The notes beneath the pieces are model-generated. The model had not been told where the DNA came from, did not search any database, and was given only the letters and a program-made list of their open reading frames with translations. DNA of 34,650 nucleotides from an uncultured Lachnospiraceae bacterium (GTDB lineage: Bacteria; Bacillota; Clostridia; Lachnospirales; Lachnospiraceae), in NCBI GenBank assembly GCA_947626965.1, contig CANQUH010000019.1, forward strand, positions 1 to 34,650, written 5' to 3'. Made by a program: the position numbers and the translations under genes. Positions 15,658 to 24,100 of the stretch are shown here, piece after piece. Position 1 is the first letter of the stretch. The number at the start of each line of letters is the position of its first letter.

Positions 15658-16420
15658 GGAAAACCGGCTGGTTTTTCATGATACTATACGCTGACAGGGC
15701 ACGGACGCCTCCGGCCAGCGAAATCACTTTTTTTATCTTCTCCCAGCTGTCGTTATCCCACCAGGCGCCGGCCAGATGCGTCACATTGGTACCGGCAAAC
15801 CCTCCTGCGAACATGGGAGTGGATGTACCCACAAGCGCCACCTCCCTGGCATTTCTGCACAGTTCCAGCAGACTGTCAATCGTACCGTTGATCGTGGTAG
15901 TCCCTGACAGAATAACAATATCACATTCGGGCAGCAGCTGTTCCTGAAGCGCACAGGGCTGGATCATTTCGTCGCCTCCGGCCAGCTCCACACCCCGATC
16001 GAACACGATCACTTCTGAAGAGGATTCTTTCAGACGCTGCGCCACAGGCCGGATATATCCTACCATTCCTACCATGTCGCTGGCTCTGATCTCCAGCCCG
16101 AACGGCAAAGGAGAATCATCATCCGGAACAGAAAGCCCCTGAGAAGCCGCATTGAGTACAGCGGCGCCGATTCCTCTCTGCGCATCGTCCTCCCCCGTCA
16201 GCACCCAGGCGGCGATTTCGGCCGCTGGCTTTCCCTCCGCCGACAAAGCATAAGGAAATGCAGAGCAGCCGTTTGGAAGCGCATCCCGCAGCAGATAGGC
16301 GACTCCCACTGTACCGTCGCTGAGACGGCATCCGATCATCGACAATCCGACCACAAGCTCCGACAGATATTTGCCTGCGAGATATGGCTGTGCTTCCTCC
16401 AGAACTTTTTCCATGATCAT
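15638..16420 (-). CDS. DUF364/DUF4213-type putative heavy-metal chelation protein
   Basis: The 260-residue protein resembles DUF4213 plus DUF364 proteins. The N-terminal half has VVGLSMIGCRLSDGTVGVAY. The C-terminal half has DMVGMVGYIRPVAQRL, CDIVILSGTTTINGTIDSLL and VALVGTSTPMFAGGF. These proteins are described as putative metal-chelating and are often next to FecCD-type transporters or molybdenum genes; the biochemical role is not known. The ATG follows AGGAGG that lies in the end of the upstream exported-protein gene (3-base gap), so the two are coupled. Cytoplasmic, with no signal peptide or membrane segment. Confidence 0.75.
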   Translation of the reverse strand: MIMEKVLEEAQPYLAGKYLSELVVGLSMIGCRLSDGTVGVAYLLRDALPNGCSAFPYALSAEGKPAAEIAAWVLTGEDDAQRGIGAAVLNAASQGLSVPDDDSPLPFGLEIRASDMVGMVGYIRPVAQRLKESSSEVIVFDRGVELAGGDEMIQPCALQEQLLPECDIVILSGTTTINGTIDSLLELCRNAREVALVGTSTPMFAGGFAGTNVTHLAGAWWDNDSWEKIKKVISLAGGVRALSAYSIMKNQPVFLDCPGS

Positions 16421-16423
16421 AAC

Positions 16424-17170
16424 TTAACCCTCCTGAAGAGGCTGGATGAGCATTACATCGTTGATCTTGCCACCCGCAATGGGAAGCTCTCCAAACGAAC
16501 CGTTGACCGCTCCGGACAAAGTACCGCGGATCTCTCCAGCTGCAACAAATTCTCCTGTCACTGGAATATGGAATTTATCAACAGCACAGACAGTATAATC
16601 CGCCTCGGGATCCCATCCCGCAAGTGCCAGCATGTCTGTCAGCAGACAGCTTTGATTCCGGTTGACAGAGAAAACAGCTTCTCCTTCAGCAGTAAGCGCA
16701 TACCAGAAATCCGTTATTTCCGTACCGGCATCCGGATCATAGAGAACCGGAGGATTTCCTTCTTCTGAATCATCAAAAATAACTTTCAGACCGACAAACT
16801 GATCCGCCGTCATAGTGGTTTCCTCTTCTTCCATGGTAACCACAGTCACATCGCCCTCACAGGAATTGTTGAGCAGAGCCGCCGCGTCGCTCATCGCGTA
16901 AGCGGAAACCGTTTCTTCCTTGTAAGTAATCTCCTCGGCAGCCGGCGCGGTGTCCTCCGTGTAAAAACCGTCTGCCAGATATTTCAGGGCGTTCTGCAGA
17001 ATCACAATATGATTCACAGGTTCCAGCTCGTCATAGGGCACCATGGTTGCCTTATAATGGGAAGGAGCCGGAGCAGCCATTTCGGACTGTGTCTCTTCCT
17101 CTCCAAAACAGCACAGCGGCATAGCCGCGGCCACAGCCAGCGCAAGTAACATTGTCAGTTTTCTTTTCAT
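16424..17170 (-). CDS. Exported protein of unknown function linked to FecCD-type transporter
   Basis: A 248-residue protein with an N-terminal signal (MKRKLTMLLALAVAAAMPLC, ending near CCFGEEE). A lipobox is possible but not canonical. It is acidic (runs such as MEEEETT). An ordered C-terminal part includes FWYALTAEGEAVFSVNRNQS, LALAGWDPEADYTV and GELPIAGGKINDVMLIQPL. The ribosome binding site AAAGGAGA is just upstream and the ABC ATPase stops 16 bp before the start. I do not recognise a family. Its place between the transporter ATPase and the DUF364 gene suggests an extracytoplasmic role in metal or oxyanion capture. Confidence 0.7.
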   Translation of the reverse strand: MKRKLTMLLALAVAAAMPLCCFGEEETQSEMAAPAPSHYKATMVPYDELEPVNHIVILQNALKYLADGFYTEDTAPAAEEITYKEETVSAYAMSDAAALLNNSCEGDVTVVTMEEEETTMTADQFVGLKVIFDDSEEGNPPVLYDPDAGTEITDFWYALTAEGEAVFSVNRNQSCLLTDMLALAGWDPEADYTVCAVDKFHIPVTGEFVAAGEIRGTLSGAVNGSFGELPIAGGKINDVMLIQPLQEG

Positions 17171-17186
17171 GATAATCTCCTTTCTT

Positions 17187-17963
17187 TTATAAATCCGGCG
17201 CGCAGAAACAGATCTCTTTTCCGTCCCGCACGGTCCTGTATATTTTAACCCCCACCCCGTAGGTCTTTGTCAGATTCTCCTCCGTCATAACTTCCTTTAC
17301 ACTGCCATGCACCACGATTCCCTGATAATTCATCATGGCTGCCGAGTCAGCGATGTTCCACACATGATTCGGGAAGTGACTGATCATGACAATGGTAATG
17401 CCGCGCCGCGACAGATTCCTGACCGTCTCAAGCACCAGTGCCTGATTTTTAAAATCCAGATGGGAGGTAGGTTCGTCAAACAGAATAATCCTGGGCTGCT
17501 GGCATACTGCCCGTGCGATAAGGACCAGCTGACGCTCTCCTCCGGAAATCTGCGTATAGCTTTTCCCCGCCAGGTGCTCGATGCCGAGCTCTTCCATAAC
17601 ATGATAAGCAAATTCGGTATCCTGCCTGGAGGGTGTCCCCATCAGTCCAAGGTAAGGCGTGCGTCCCATACGCACCACTTCAAGCGAAGTATAGGGGAAA
17701 GGGGCGCTGTGTTCCTGATACACGATCCCCATAACCTTCGCCAGTTCATTCGTCGAGTAGTCCCTTACATCTTTTCCATCGATGAGCACATGACCTGTCC
17801 GCAGAGGAAGACGGCCATTTATGCAGTTGAACAGCGTAGTCTTGCCGCAGCCGTTCGGTCCCATCAGGCAAAAACATTCCCCCGAAGCAATGTGAATGTT
17901 CACATCCTGCCAGACAGGATTGACACCGTCGTAGCTGAAACTGGCGTTCTGGATATTGATCAT
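17187..17963 (-). CDS. FecE/BtuD-type ABC transporter ATP-binding protein
   Basis: The 258-residue ATPase has Walker A GPNGCGKTTLFN, Q-loop GIVYQEH, signature ISGGERQLVLIARAV, Walker B IILFDEPTSHLD and switch His in VMISHFPNH. These mark the iron-siderophore/cobalamin/molybdate (MolC) import family. The ATG overlaps the permease stop (TGATG) with AGGAGG 9 bases upstream, so the longer in-frame extension was rejected. Cargo could be molybdate or tungstate as for Haemophilus MolBCA, given the genes around it, but an iron chelate is also possible. Confidence 0.9.
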   Translation of the reverse strand: MINIQNASFSYDGVNPVWQDVNIHIASGECFCLMGPNGCGKTTLFNCINGRLPLRTGHVLIDGKDVRDYSTNELAKVMGIVYQEHSAPFPYTSLEVVRMGRTPYLGLMGTPSRQDTEFAYHVMEELGIEHLAGKSYTQISGGERQLVLIARAVCQQPRIILFDEPTSHLDFKNQALVLETVRNLSRRGITIVMISHFPNHVWNIADSAAMMNYQGIVVHGSVKEVMTEENLTKTYGVGVKIYRTVRDGKEICFCAPDL

Positions 17964-19030
17964 CAGTTCCAGCCTCCTCTCGTTCTGCGCAGCAGCCATG
18001 CAAAGATGGGCGCACCGACTACCGCAGTGAGAATTCCCATGGGAATCTCATTCGTGCTGAGCAGACGGCACAGGTTGTCGATCACCAGCAGATAGGCCGC
18101 TCCCACCAGCATGGTGGCCGGAACCAGTGTTTTGTGATCCGGCCCCACAATCATCCGGCAGAAATGCGGGATAACCTGCCCTACCCAGCCGATAATTCCG
18201 CAGAAAGCCACAGAGACAGATGTGATGATTGTTGTACAGATGATGATAAGCAGTTTATACCGCTCGCTGTTCACGCCCAGCGCATGTGCCTCCATATCCC
18301 CCATGGAAAGCACGTTCAGTTTCCATCTCACAATAAACAGTCCGGCCATGGCCGCAAGATAAGGAACCCCCGCTATCAGCAGATCCGAAAATGTGACATT
18401 GCTCAGACTGCCCATCAGCCAGAAAGTAATGGCAGGCAGTTTCTCATCCGCATCCACGGTATACTTGATTACGGAGAGCATCGCCTGAAAAAATGCCGAA
18501 ACCACCATGCCGGACAAAACCAGCATCAGCACCGGCGTAGTCTTCAGCACATGAGCCAGAAAATACGTGATGGCTACGGCGCACAGACCGCACGCAAATG
18601 AGATCAGCTGAATACCGAAAGAATCCAGTCCCCATATGATAGCCAGCGCCGCGCCGAAACTGGCGCCGGCAGATACGCCCAGTACAAAAGGATCTACCAG
18701 CGGATTCTGAAACATTCCCTGAAAAGCGGCGCCCGAAGCAGACAGTCCCGCGCCGATAAAGGCCGCTGCGACGGCGCGGGGAAGACGCACATTGATCACC
18801 GAGATCGCCGCCGCGTCCGGCCAGGTCTGCGGAAGTCCGCCTCCAAATACCGACAGTATCCGATCCGCCAGAATAGCCAGCACCTGACCGGGAGGAACCC
18901 AGTACCGGCCCATGAACAGTGAAACGATAAGCAGAACCGCCGGCGCCAGCGCCATCAGCAGCCAGTGCCAGAACCGCGGTCTCCTCTCAATACTGCTCAG
19001 ATCAACCGACGATTTCATTTCTTCCATCAT
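17963..19030 (-). CDS. FecCD-family ABC transporter permease
   Basis: The 355-residue protein has about ten hydrophobic segments and FecCD hallmarks: VINVRLPRAVAAAFIGAGL, LSASGAAFQGMFQNPLVDPF, LGVSAGASFGAALAI, GWVGQVIPHFCRMIVGPDH and NEIPMGILTAVVGAPIFAWL. Start candidates are ATGs at 19030 and 19027, five or more bases after the binding-protein stop; an upstream TTG would overlap that stop. The ribosome binding site is weak, so translation is probably coupled. It pairs as a homodimer with the ATPase that overlaps its 3' end. Confidence 0.9.
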   Translation of the reverse strand: MMEEMKSSVDLSSIERRPRFWHWLLMALAPAVLLIVSLFMGRYWVPPGQVLAILADRILSVFGGGLPQTWPDAAAISVINVRLPRAVAAAFIGAGLSASGAAFQGMFQNPLVDPFVLGVSAGASFGAALAIIWGLDSFGIQLISFACGLCAVAITYFLAHVLKTTPVLMLVLSGMVVSAFFQAMLSVIKYTVDADEKLPAITFWLMGSLSNVTFSDLLIAGVPYLAAMAGLFIVRWKLNVLSMGDMEAHALGVNSERYKLLIIICTTIITSVSVAFCGIIGWVGQVIPHFCRMIVGPDHKTLVPATMLVGAAYLLVIDNLCRLLSTNEIPMGILTAVVGAPIFAWLLRRTRGGWN

Positions 19031-19035
19031 AAGCG

Positions 19036-20181
19036 TCAACCAGCTTTCTCAAACCATCCGTCCAGCACATGCTGAGCCTGTTCCTCAGTCAGTTCATACT
19101 CATAAAACTCCCGGTAATAGTACTGTATCTCCTCTACCATATTTACATCCGAAAACAGATCCGGATGGAGAACCGTCGCCAGCCACAGTACCATCAGAGA
19201 AGTTGTGGACCCTTTGTCCAGGAAAAACACACCGGACGGGATTCCGTAGATCTCCTCATTCTGTACAGCCTGAAGCGCGGACCAGTCAGGATTATTATAC
19301 AGATCTTGGATCACCAGCTTCGGATAACCTCCGTGATTGTCCACAAGGATAATCTCCGGATCCCAGGCGAACAGCTGCTCCTTGGTCACTTCCGGGAAAT
19401 TTCCGCTCATACCCTCCGGACCGATCAGAGTACCGCCGGCCAGCCAGATTTCATAGTACAAATACTTCAGCGTATAGGAAGCCAGAACATTTTCCCCCCA
19501 GGTGTTGGCCCAGTAGACAGTCCTGCGCTCTTCATCGGAAAGACCGCTGGTACGCTCATAGATCATCCGGAGCTTCTCAGTGCAGTAGGCTTCCCAGTCC
19601 TTATACTCAGCCATGACTTCCTCATCCTGAAGCAGTTCGGCCAGAATCCGCACCGTCTTTGTAGCATAGGGAATGTACTCGTCGAGCGTCTGATTTTTTA
19701 CCTCTTCAAGCGTATCGAAATTTCCGGTATGCAAGGTGAGAACCGCAGCGGGAATGCCGGCGTTCTCAAACTTTTTCAGCTCGGGCTCATTGTCATAGTA
19801 GAGCACAAGATCAATATCATTTTTCAGATAATCCTCAATATTGACGGCTGAACTCGGGTTGGCCGCCACGCCGATGTAATCCGCCAGATCAGGATTTGTA
19901 AGCAGGGCCAGAGGGTAATTTGTCGTATGACCGCTTTTGACCATAACAACTCTGTCCTTTGCGCCCAGCATAAACATCATCTCATAAGTAGGACCGCCCA
20001 TAGCCGCCACCCGCTGAGGAACGTGATCCTGAACTACCTCACGTCCTACCAGATCTTCTACCGTCACAGTATTCCCTTCCGTTGACGGTTCCCGGGAATC
20101 TTCTTCTCCGGCGCTGGAACAGATACACAGCGTCATGGCAAACAATGCGGTTAAGATAAAAACTGATACTATTTTTTTCAT
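19036..20181 (-). CDS. Fe/B12/molybdate-type (BtuF/FepB/MolA-like) substrate-binding protein
   Basis: A 381-residue exported protein with a signal peptide ending near ICSSAGEE. The Cys in LCICSSAG may be a lipidation site, but the motif is not standard. The binding fold is indicated by VTVEDLVGREVVQDHVPQRV, then VAAMGGPTYEMMFMLGAKDR, INIEDYL-like VNIEDYLKNDIDLVLYY and WDPEIILVDNHGGY. AGGAGG is present upstream of the ATG. It is the first gene of the operon with permease, ATPase, exported protein and DUF364 protein. The cargo is not readable from sequence. The neighbouring tup, moa and aor genes and the leader shared with tupA favour molybdate or tungstate. Confidence 0.85.
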   Translation of the reverse strand: MKKIVSVFILTALFAMTLCICSSAGEEDSREPSTEGNTVTVEDLVGREVVQDHVPQRVAAMGGPTYEMMFMLGAKDRVVMVKSGHTTNYPLALLTNPDLADYIGVAANPSSAVNIEDYLKNDIDLVLYYDNEPELKKFENAGIPAAVLTLHTGNFDTLEEVKNQTLDEYIPYATKTVRILAELLQDEEVMAEYKDWEAYCTEKLRMIYERTSGLSDEERRTVYWANTWGENVLASYTLKYLYYEIWLAGGTLIGPEGMSGNFPEVTKEQLFAWDPEIILVDNHGGYPKLVIQDLYNNPDWSALQAVQNEEIYGIPSGVFFLDKGSTTSLMVLWLATVLHPDLFSDVNMVEEIQYYYREFYEYELTEEQAQHVLDGWFEKAG

Positions 20182-20291
20182 TTAGCCCTCCTCTCAGAAA
20201 ACCGGAGTTTCCCGGAATCCCTGCAAAATTTTACGGTGAACCTCCTTTTCTTCTTTTCCTGGTATCTATCCGCACCCCGCAGGACCGTCAG

Positions 20292-20360
20292 AAAAAAGCC
20301 TGCCGCAAGGCAAACTATATCTGACGCCAGGAATTATTCCGAAAAGGCTCGTCCACCGCT
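20292..20360 (-). promoter_or_regulatory. Conserved leader motif of the FecCD operon, candidate attenuator
   Basis: On the - strand AGCGGUGGACGAGCCU (20360-20345) is followed 40 nt later by GGCAGGCUUU (20304-20295) and a U run (20297-20292). AGCCU can pair with AGGCU right before the U tract, forming a terminator-like closing stem. The blocks match those before tupA in sequence, order and distance to the start codon (about 160 nt in both). Confidence 0.6.
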
Positions 20361-20386
20361 CTCTAATCCCGATATAAACAATTAAT

Positions 20387-20425
20387 TTTTTGTGCCACAG
20401 GAAAATTCATCCTGTGACACAAAAA
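20387..20425. other. Long perfect-like inverted repeat in the leader
   Basis: TTTTTGTG-C-CACAGG pairs with CCTGTG-A-CACAAAAA (14 of 15 positions) around a 9-nt loop. It lacks a downstream T tract on either strand, so it is not a standard terminator. Confidence 0.6.
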
Positions 20426-20445
20426 GCCCCGGCGGATTGGAAGAT

Positions 20446-20494
20446 GTCGCTGACGCGACCCGCCGCAGGCGGAGAATCCCGCAAGCGGGATTCT
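20446..20494. other. Three tandem hairpins at the 5' end of the FecCD-operon leader
   Basis: Read on the - strand: AGAATCCCGC-TT-GCGGGATTCT, then CCGCC-TGC-GGCGG, then GTCGC-GTCA-GCGAC, with almost no bases between them. They begin about 20 nt after the predicted transcription start. With the inverted repeat at 20387-20425 and the motif at 20292-20360, the 471-bp gap 20182-20652 is filled by structured non-coding sequence and a promoter; no gene is seen. Confidence 0.6.
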
Positions 20495-20519
20495 TTGTTC
20501 TGAATGATAATTTATAAGT

Positions 20520-20548
20520 ACTCTATCACAATACGAAGAAAATGTCAA
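20520..20548 (-). promoter_or_regulatory. Sigma-A promoter of the FecCD-type uptake operon
   Basis: A perfect -35 TTGACA (20543-20548) with a 17-bp spacer and -10 TAGAGT (20520-20525), in an A/T-rich stretch. The predicted start near 20513 gives an unusually long leader of about 330 nt. Confidence 0.65.
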
Positions 20549-20652
20549 TTAATATGTAATTTTAATATAGTAAAAATATTAATTTTATGCTATTCTTCAC
20601 TCCGGTCGTGACCGGCAGCTGCGCTCCGCGATATTTTCCGCCCTCTCCGTTT

Positions 20653-21090
20653 TCACTGCGCGTCCTGGATCACAAGCTCGTCCCCTTCACGGATTACGCC
20701 GCCGTGAAGTACGCGCGTAAATACGCCTTCCCGCGGCATAATGCAGTCGCCCATGATTTTATAGATCTCACAGCCGCTGTGACACTCTTTCCCGATCTGG
20801 GTCAGCTCCAGCACGACGTCATTACAGACAAATTTTGTGCCGATCGGCAGACTCTTAAAATCAATGCCGCTGACGATCAGGTTTTCTCCGAACGCGCCGT
20901 CCTCGACGGGCGCTCCCTTTGCCTTGAACGCCTCAATTTTCTCGTAGGAGAGCAGACTTACCTGACGGTGCCATTTACCTGCGTGCGCGTCCTTCTCAAT
21001 CCCAAAATCCTCGATAACCTTCGCCTCATGAATATTTTTCTTTTGTGTACCTTTTTTCTCGCTGATACACACTGCCATAACCTTACCCAT
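20653..21090 (-). CDS. MOSC-domain protein
   Basis: A 145-residue protein with the MOSC fold (beta-strand core), starting MGKVMAVCISEKKGT after AGAGGT. It contains AFGENLIVSGIDFKSLPIGT, the conserved cysteine region GKECHSGCEIYKIMGDC, and VLHGGVIREGDELVI. MOSC proteins handle molybdenum-cofactor sulfur; stand-alone short versions often lie in moa operons of Clostridia. It is last in the nudix-moaC-moaA-mogA-MOSC unit, 78 bp after mogA. The exact reaction is not known. Confidence 0.85.
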   Translation of the reverse strand: MGKVMAVCISEKKGTQKKNIHEAKVIEDFGIEKDAHAGKWHRQVSLLSYEKIEAFKAKGAPVEDGAFGENLIVSGIDFKSLPIGTKFVCNDVVLELTQIGKECHSGCEIYKIMGDCIMPREGVFTRVLHGGVIREGDELVIQDAQ

Positions 21091-21168
21091 CTGCAATACC
21101 TCTTTTCTTCTTGTAATTCTCCACTTACCCACTCGCTGTCATTGCTCAGGTCGTGGAAAGTCTCAGCG

Positions 21169-21663
21169 TCACCTCGCACAGTTTGAGGCCTCTCCCGTCA
21201 GTATTTCCAGACCGTGATCAAGCTCCGTGATAATATATTCCAGACATTCTCTCACAGCTTTCGGGCTGCCCGGAAGATTGATGATCAGCGTTCTCTTTCG
21301 GATACCCGCCGCACTCCTGCTGAGCATCGACCGCTTCGTAAACTGCATACTGTACGCGCGCATTGCCTCCGGAATCCCCGGCACAATCCGCTCCGTCACC
21401 GCAAGTGTAGCTTCCGGCGTACAGTCCCGCGGGGAGAATCCCGTTCCACCCGTCGTCAGGATCAATTCCGCCAGATTGTTGTCCGCAATCCGCTTCATCT
21501 CCGCGCTGAGCATGTCCTGCTCATCCGGAAGGATAACAGAAGAGACTACTTCATAGCCTTTTTCCTCCACGATCCGCCTGATCTCGGGACCGCTTTTGTC
21601 TTCTCTTGTTCCCTGATATCCCGCATCGCTCGATACAATAATCGCAACTCTTTTTCTGCTCAT
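21169..21663 (-). CDS. mogA: MoaB/MogA-family molybdopterin adenylyltransferase
   Basis: The enzyme activates molybdopterin with ATP before MoeA inserts the metal. The 164-residue protein has VAIIVSSDAGYQGTREDKSG, LILTTGGTGFSPRDCTPEA and IINLPGSPKAVRECLEYI, which are MPT-binding and nucleotide-binding loops. Two start codons are possible: the chosen one with GGAG at 6 bases, or an ATG 12 bases upstream with GGAGG only 4 bases away. It lies between moaA and the MOSC gene, in the same unit. MoaB and MogA cannot be separated confidently here. Confidence 0.88.
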   Translation of the reverse strand: MSRKRVAIIVSSDAGYQGTREDKSGPEIRRIVEEKGYEVVSSVILPDEQDMLSAEMKRIADNNLAELILTTGGTGFSPRDCTPEATLAVTERIVPGIPEAMRAYSMQFTKRSMLSRSAAGIRKRTLIINLPGSPKAVRECLEYIITELDHGLEILTGEASNCAR

Positions 21664-21717
21664 ACCTCTCTCCATTCTGCCTCCAAAGCCACATTCCCGG
21701 ATTCTTTGTTCTTCCTG

Positions 21718-21775
21718 TCTCCGTTTTCACACATCCGTATTTCCGACCGCTCTGTTCTTTCGTCTCCGTTTTCAC
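21718..21775. repeat. Direct repeat between moaA and mogA
   Basis: TCTCCGTTTTCAC occurs at 21718-21730 and 21763-21775, inside a longer match (TGTTCTT.. and CACA.CCG flanks), spaced 45 bp. A third copy of the 13-mer is at 20644-20656 across the MOSC stop codon. On the transcribed strand it reads GTGAAAACGGAGA after gene ends. Confidence 0.6.
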
Positions 21776-21787
21776 ACAGCCGCATCT

Positions 21788-22762
21788 TCATCCTCCAATC
21801 TGCGACATGGTGTGCATTTCCCTGTGTTCCCCGACATTCTCTGTAAACTGATGACTCTTTGGTTTCTTTGATATCGCTTCCGCCACGGCTCTCTGCAGTA
21901 TCTCATCGTCTGCATTTTCCCTCAGCAGTTTTCTCAGATCTGTTCCGATATCATACTGAAGACACGTCTTCAGATATCCCTGTGACGTGAGCCGTACCCG
22001 GTTGCAGGAATCACAGAACTTATGGCTGATCGCACTGATAAAACCGACTTTTCCCCGAAAATCCGGAAAAGAATAATAATGCCCCGGCCCGTTCCCAAGC
22101 CGCTTCTCATACGGCTGATATTCCCCGTACCGTGCGGCAAGCAGGCGGAGAATGAAATCCTCACTCTGAAAATCAAATTTACTGCCCAGCCCGATCGGCA
22201 TCATTTCAATAAACCGTACATGAACCGGATATTCTTTGGCGAGCCGCGCGACCTCCGTTACATCCTGCCCCGGCAGTCCCATCGGCACACAGTTAATTTT
22301 CAGAGGAATCTGCGGATAAGCCAGCGCGGCGTGAAAGCCACGCATCACTTCGTCAAACGCTTTCTTCCTTGTGATCTTTTCAAACACATCGGGATCAAGC
22401 GTATCGAGGCTCAGATTGATCCCTCCAATCCCCGCCGCAGCAAGCGCCTCCATTTTTTCTTCAAGTCCTACCCCGTTCGTCGTCAGCGTGACTTCCCTGA
22501 TTCCCGGTATCTTTCGAAGACCGGCGACCAGCGCCTCAATATTCTTCCTCACAAGAGGCTCTCCCCCGGTCAGCTTGACTTTGCGGACGCCAAGAGCGGC
22601 GAATATCTCAGCCAGACGAAGAATTTCGTCATAAGTCAGGATATCCTCGTGGGCGACGGGGCCGACTCCCTCCTCAGGCATACAGTAAACGCAGCGCAGA
22701 TTACAGCGGTCTGTCACGGATATCCTTATGTAATCAATTGTTCTGCCGTATCCATCAATCAT
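21788..22762 (-). CDS. moaA: GTP 3',8-cyclase MoaA (radical SAM)
   Basis: MoaA with MoaC makes cyclic pyranopterin monophosphate from GTP. The 324-residue protein has the radical-SAM cluster motif CNLRCVYC near residue 24, [20 protein letters not shown] and NLSLDTL. The C-terminal second cluster is [18 protein letters not shown]. It ends in SQIGG, the functional GG tail of MoaA. The ATG at 22762 lies inside the last codons of moaC (8-base overlap), with weak SD sequence, indicating translational coupling. Confidence 0.94.
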   Translation of the reverse strand: MIDGYGRTIDYIRISVTDRCNLRCVYCMPEEGVGPVAHEDILTYDEILRLAEIFAALGVRKVKLTGGEPLVRKNIEALVAGLRKIPGIREVTLTTNGVGLEEKMEALAAAGIGGINLSLDTLDPDVFEKITRKKAFDEVMRGFHAALAYPQIPLKINCVPMGLPGQDVTEVARLAKEYPVHVRFIEMMPIGLGSKFDFQSEDFILRLLAARYGEYQPYEKRLGNGPGHYYSFPDFRGKVGFISAISHKFCDSCNRVRLTSQGYLKTCLQYDIGTDLRKLLRENADDEILQRAVAEAISKKPKSHQFTENVGEHREMHTMSQIGG

Positions 22763-23234
22763 AGTAAAAGTCCCCGCTCTTTCCTCCAGTTTTTGACACA
22801 AGGTGAATCCCCGTGATCTCCATCCGCTTGTCAATTGCCTTGCACATATCGTAAATCGTCAGCAAAGCGACAGACACAGCCGTCAGGGCTTCCATCTCAA
22901 CGCCGGTCTTTTCCTCCACCTTCACCGTGGAAACAGCCCGGATCTCCAGATTATCCGGATCCGTCTCGAAATCAATTGAACACTTTCTGATACAGAGGGG
23001 ATGGCACATCGGGATCAGAGACGACGTCTGCTTCGCGGCCATGATTCCCGCAACTCTCGCCACGCCAAGAACATCTCCCTTTTTCACTCTCTGCTGTGTC
23101 ACCGCGTCCATAACTTCGCGGCAGACACGAATCGTCCCGATGGCGGACGCAGTCCGGGAAGTTACAGCTTTCCCGGAAACATCTACCATAACAGCATTCC
23201 CCGCCTGATCAAAATGATTAAATTTCCCTGCCAT
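22755..23234 (-). CDS. moaC: Cyclic pyranopterin monophosphate synthase MoaC
   Basis: The 159-residue protein has the MoaC signatures: [40 protein letters not shown], the active-site [10 protein letters not shown], and [21 protein letters not shown] catalytic KxxxK-like end is present in [14 protein letters not shown]. It starts 29 bp after the Nudix gene with a weak AAAGG site, and its end overlaps moaA. First dedicated cofactor gene of the unit. Confidence 0.94.
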   Translation of the reverse strand: MAGKFNHFDQAGNAVMVDVSGKAVTSRTASAIGTIRVCREVMDAVTQQRVKKGDVLGVARVAGIMAAKQTSSLIPMCHPLCIRKCSIDFETDPDNLEIRAVSTVKVEEKTGVEMEALTAVSVALLTIYDMCKAIDKRMEITGIHLVSKTGGKSGDFYYD

Positions 23235-23263
23235 AAATCATATTGCCTTTCTTTGTTTCAATC

Positions 23264-23827
23264 TTAATGAGATGACAGCGACTGCTCCAGACAGTATGCT
23301 TTCAAAAGTCCCACCTGTGTCTTCCCATCCATAATCTTTCCCTGCATGACATCCCTTACCAGGTCACTGAGCCTCTCCTTGCGCACATTCAAAAACTCAT
23401 TCTCGTCAAGGTTCCTGACTCCTTTATGAAGTCCTTTTGCCAGATAAATTGTGATCACTTCATCACTGTAGGCAGGCGTTGGATAATACATTCCCATCTC
23501 TGTCCACACATCTGCAGTGTACCCGGTTTCCTCTTCGAGTTCCCGTTTCGCCGCTGCAAGAGGATCTTCTGCTTTACTGTCAAGTTTCCCTGCCGGAATC
23601 TCTTTGACAACCTGGTTCACCGGATAACGGTACTGAAGCTCAATAATTACCTCTCCGTCGTCCGTAACCGGAACAATTGCTACCGCGCCGACATGGCGGA
23701 CTGTTTCTCTCGTCGTCCGCTTCCCGTTCAGCAGTTCCACCGTGTCCTTGAATAAATGGACAACCTTTCCGGAAAAAATTTCCTCCGACTTTATCATGGT
23801 CTCCTTCAAATCTTTAAAATCCTCCAT
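23264..23827 (-). CDS. Nudix hydrolase, ADP-ribose pyrophosphatase-like
   Basis: The 187-residue protein starts at the ATG with GGAGG five bases upstream; a longer in-frame extension would encode atypical sequence across the promoter. The Nudix box reads GKLDSKAEDPLAAAKRELEE then ETGY, with one residue more than the standard G-x5-E spacing. The PAGK start and the later YPTPAYSDEVITIYLAKGL place it with ADP-ribose pyrophosphatases. It is first gene of the moa unit; a link to pterin synthesis is not known, so it may simply share the promoter. Confidence 0.85.
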   Translation of the reverse strand: MEDFKDLKETMIKSEEIFSGKVVHLFKDTVELLNGKRTTRETVRHVGAVAIVPVTDDGEVIIELQYRYPVNQVVKEIPAGKLDSKAEDPLAAAKRELEEETGYTADVWTEMGMYYPTPAYSDEVITIYLAKGLHKGVRNLDENEFLNVRKERLSDLVRDVMQGKIMDGKTQVGLLKAYCLEQSLSSH

Positions 23828-23953
23828 TGGTCCTCCTCTCATGTTAATTCTGTTTTCCTCATTGGACAGCTGCCTTTGCTTTGCTTCTCTCACTGCCGGC
23901 AGAAGCAGGAGAATCTCTGTTTCTTTTGTGGAAACAGGACTTACATAATAATC

Positions 23954-23982
23954 ATAATAGCATAAAATTATCTTTTTTACAA
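23954..23982 (-). promoter_or_regulatory. Sigma-A promoter of the nudix-moa operon
   Basis: TTGTAA (23977-23982), 17-bp spacer and TATTAT (23954-23959), in a strongly A/T-rich region just after the selA terminator. A small hairpin (CTGTTTC / GAAACAG) lies in the leader. Confidence 0.65.
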
Positions 23983-24046
23983 AAATTTTTTTCAAAAAAA
24001 TATTTGTATTTTTCGTACGAAGGAACTGTGAAAAAAATCCCCTGAT

Positions 24047-24088
24047 CAAAAAAGAACACTCTCAGAAATAAAGTCTGAAAGTGTTCTT
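24047..24088 (-). terminator. Intrinsic terminator of selA
   Basis: AAGAACACT-C-TCAGA / TCTGA-A-AGTGTTCTT, a 14-bp stem with one mismatch and 7-nt loop, is followed on the - strand by TTTTTT. Confidence 0.85.
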
Positions 24089-24100
24089 CCTTTTTCGGAT

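Noticed and set aside
20387-20425. Standard intrinsic terminator
   Set aside because: Strong stem, but T tract is on the wrong side for both directions.
23828-24049. N-terminal extension of the Nudix protein
   Set aside because: It would cover the promoter at 23954-23982 and encode low-complexity Lys/Ile/Phe sequence; the GGAGG-preceded ATG at 23827 is better.
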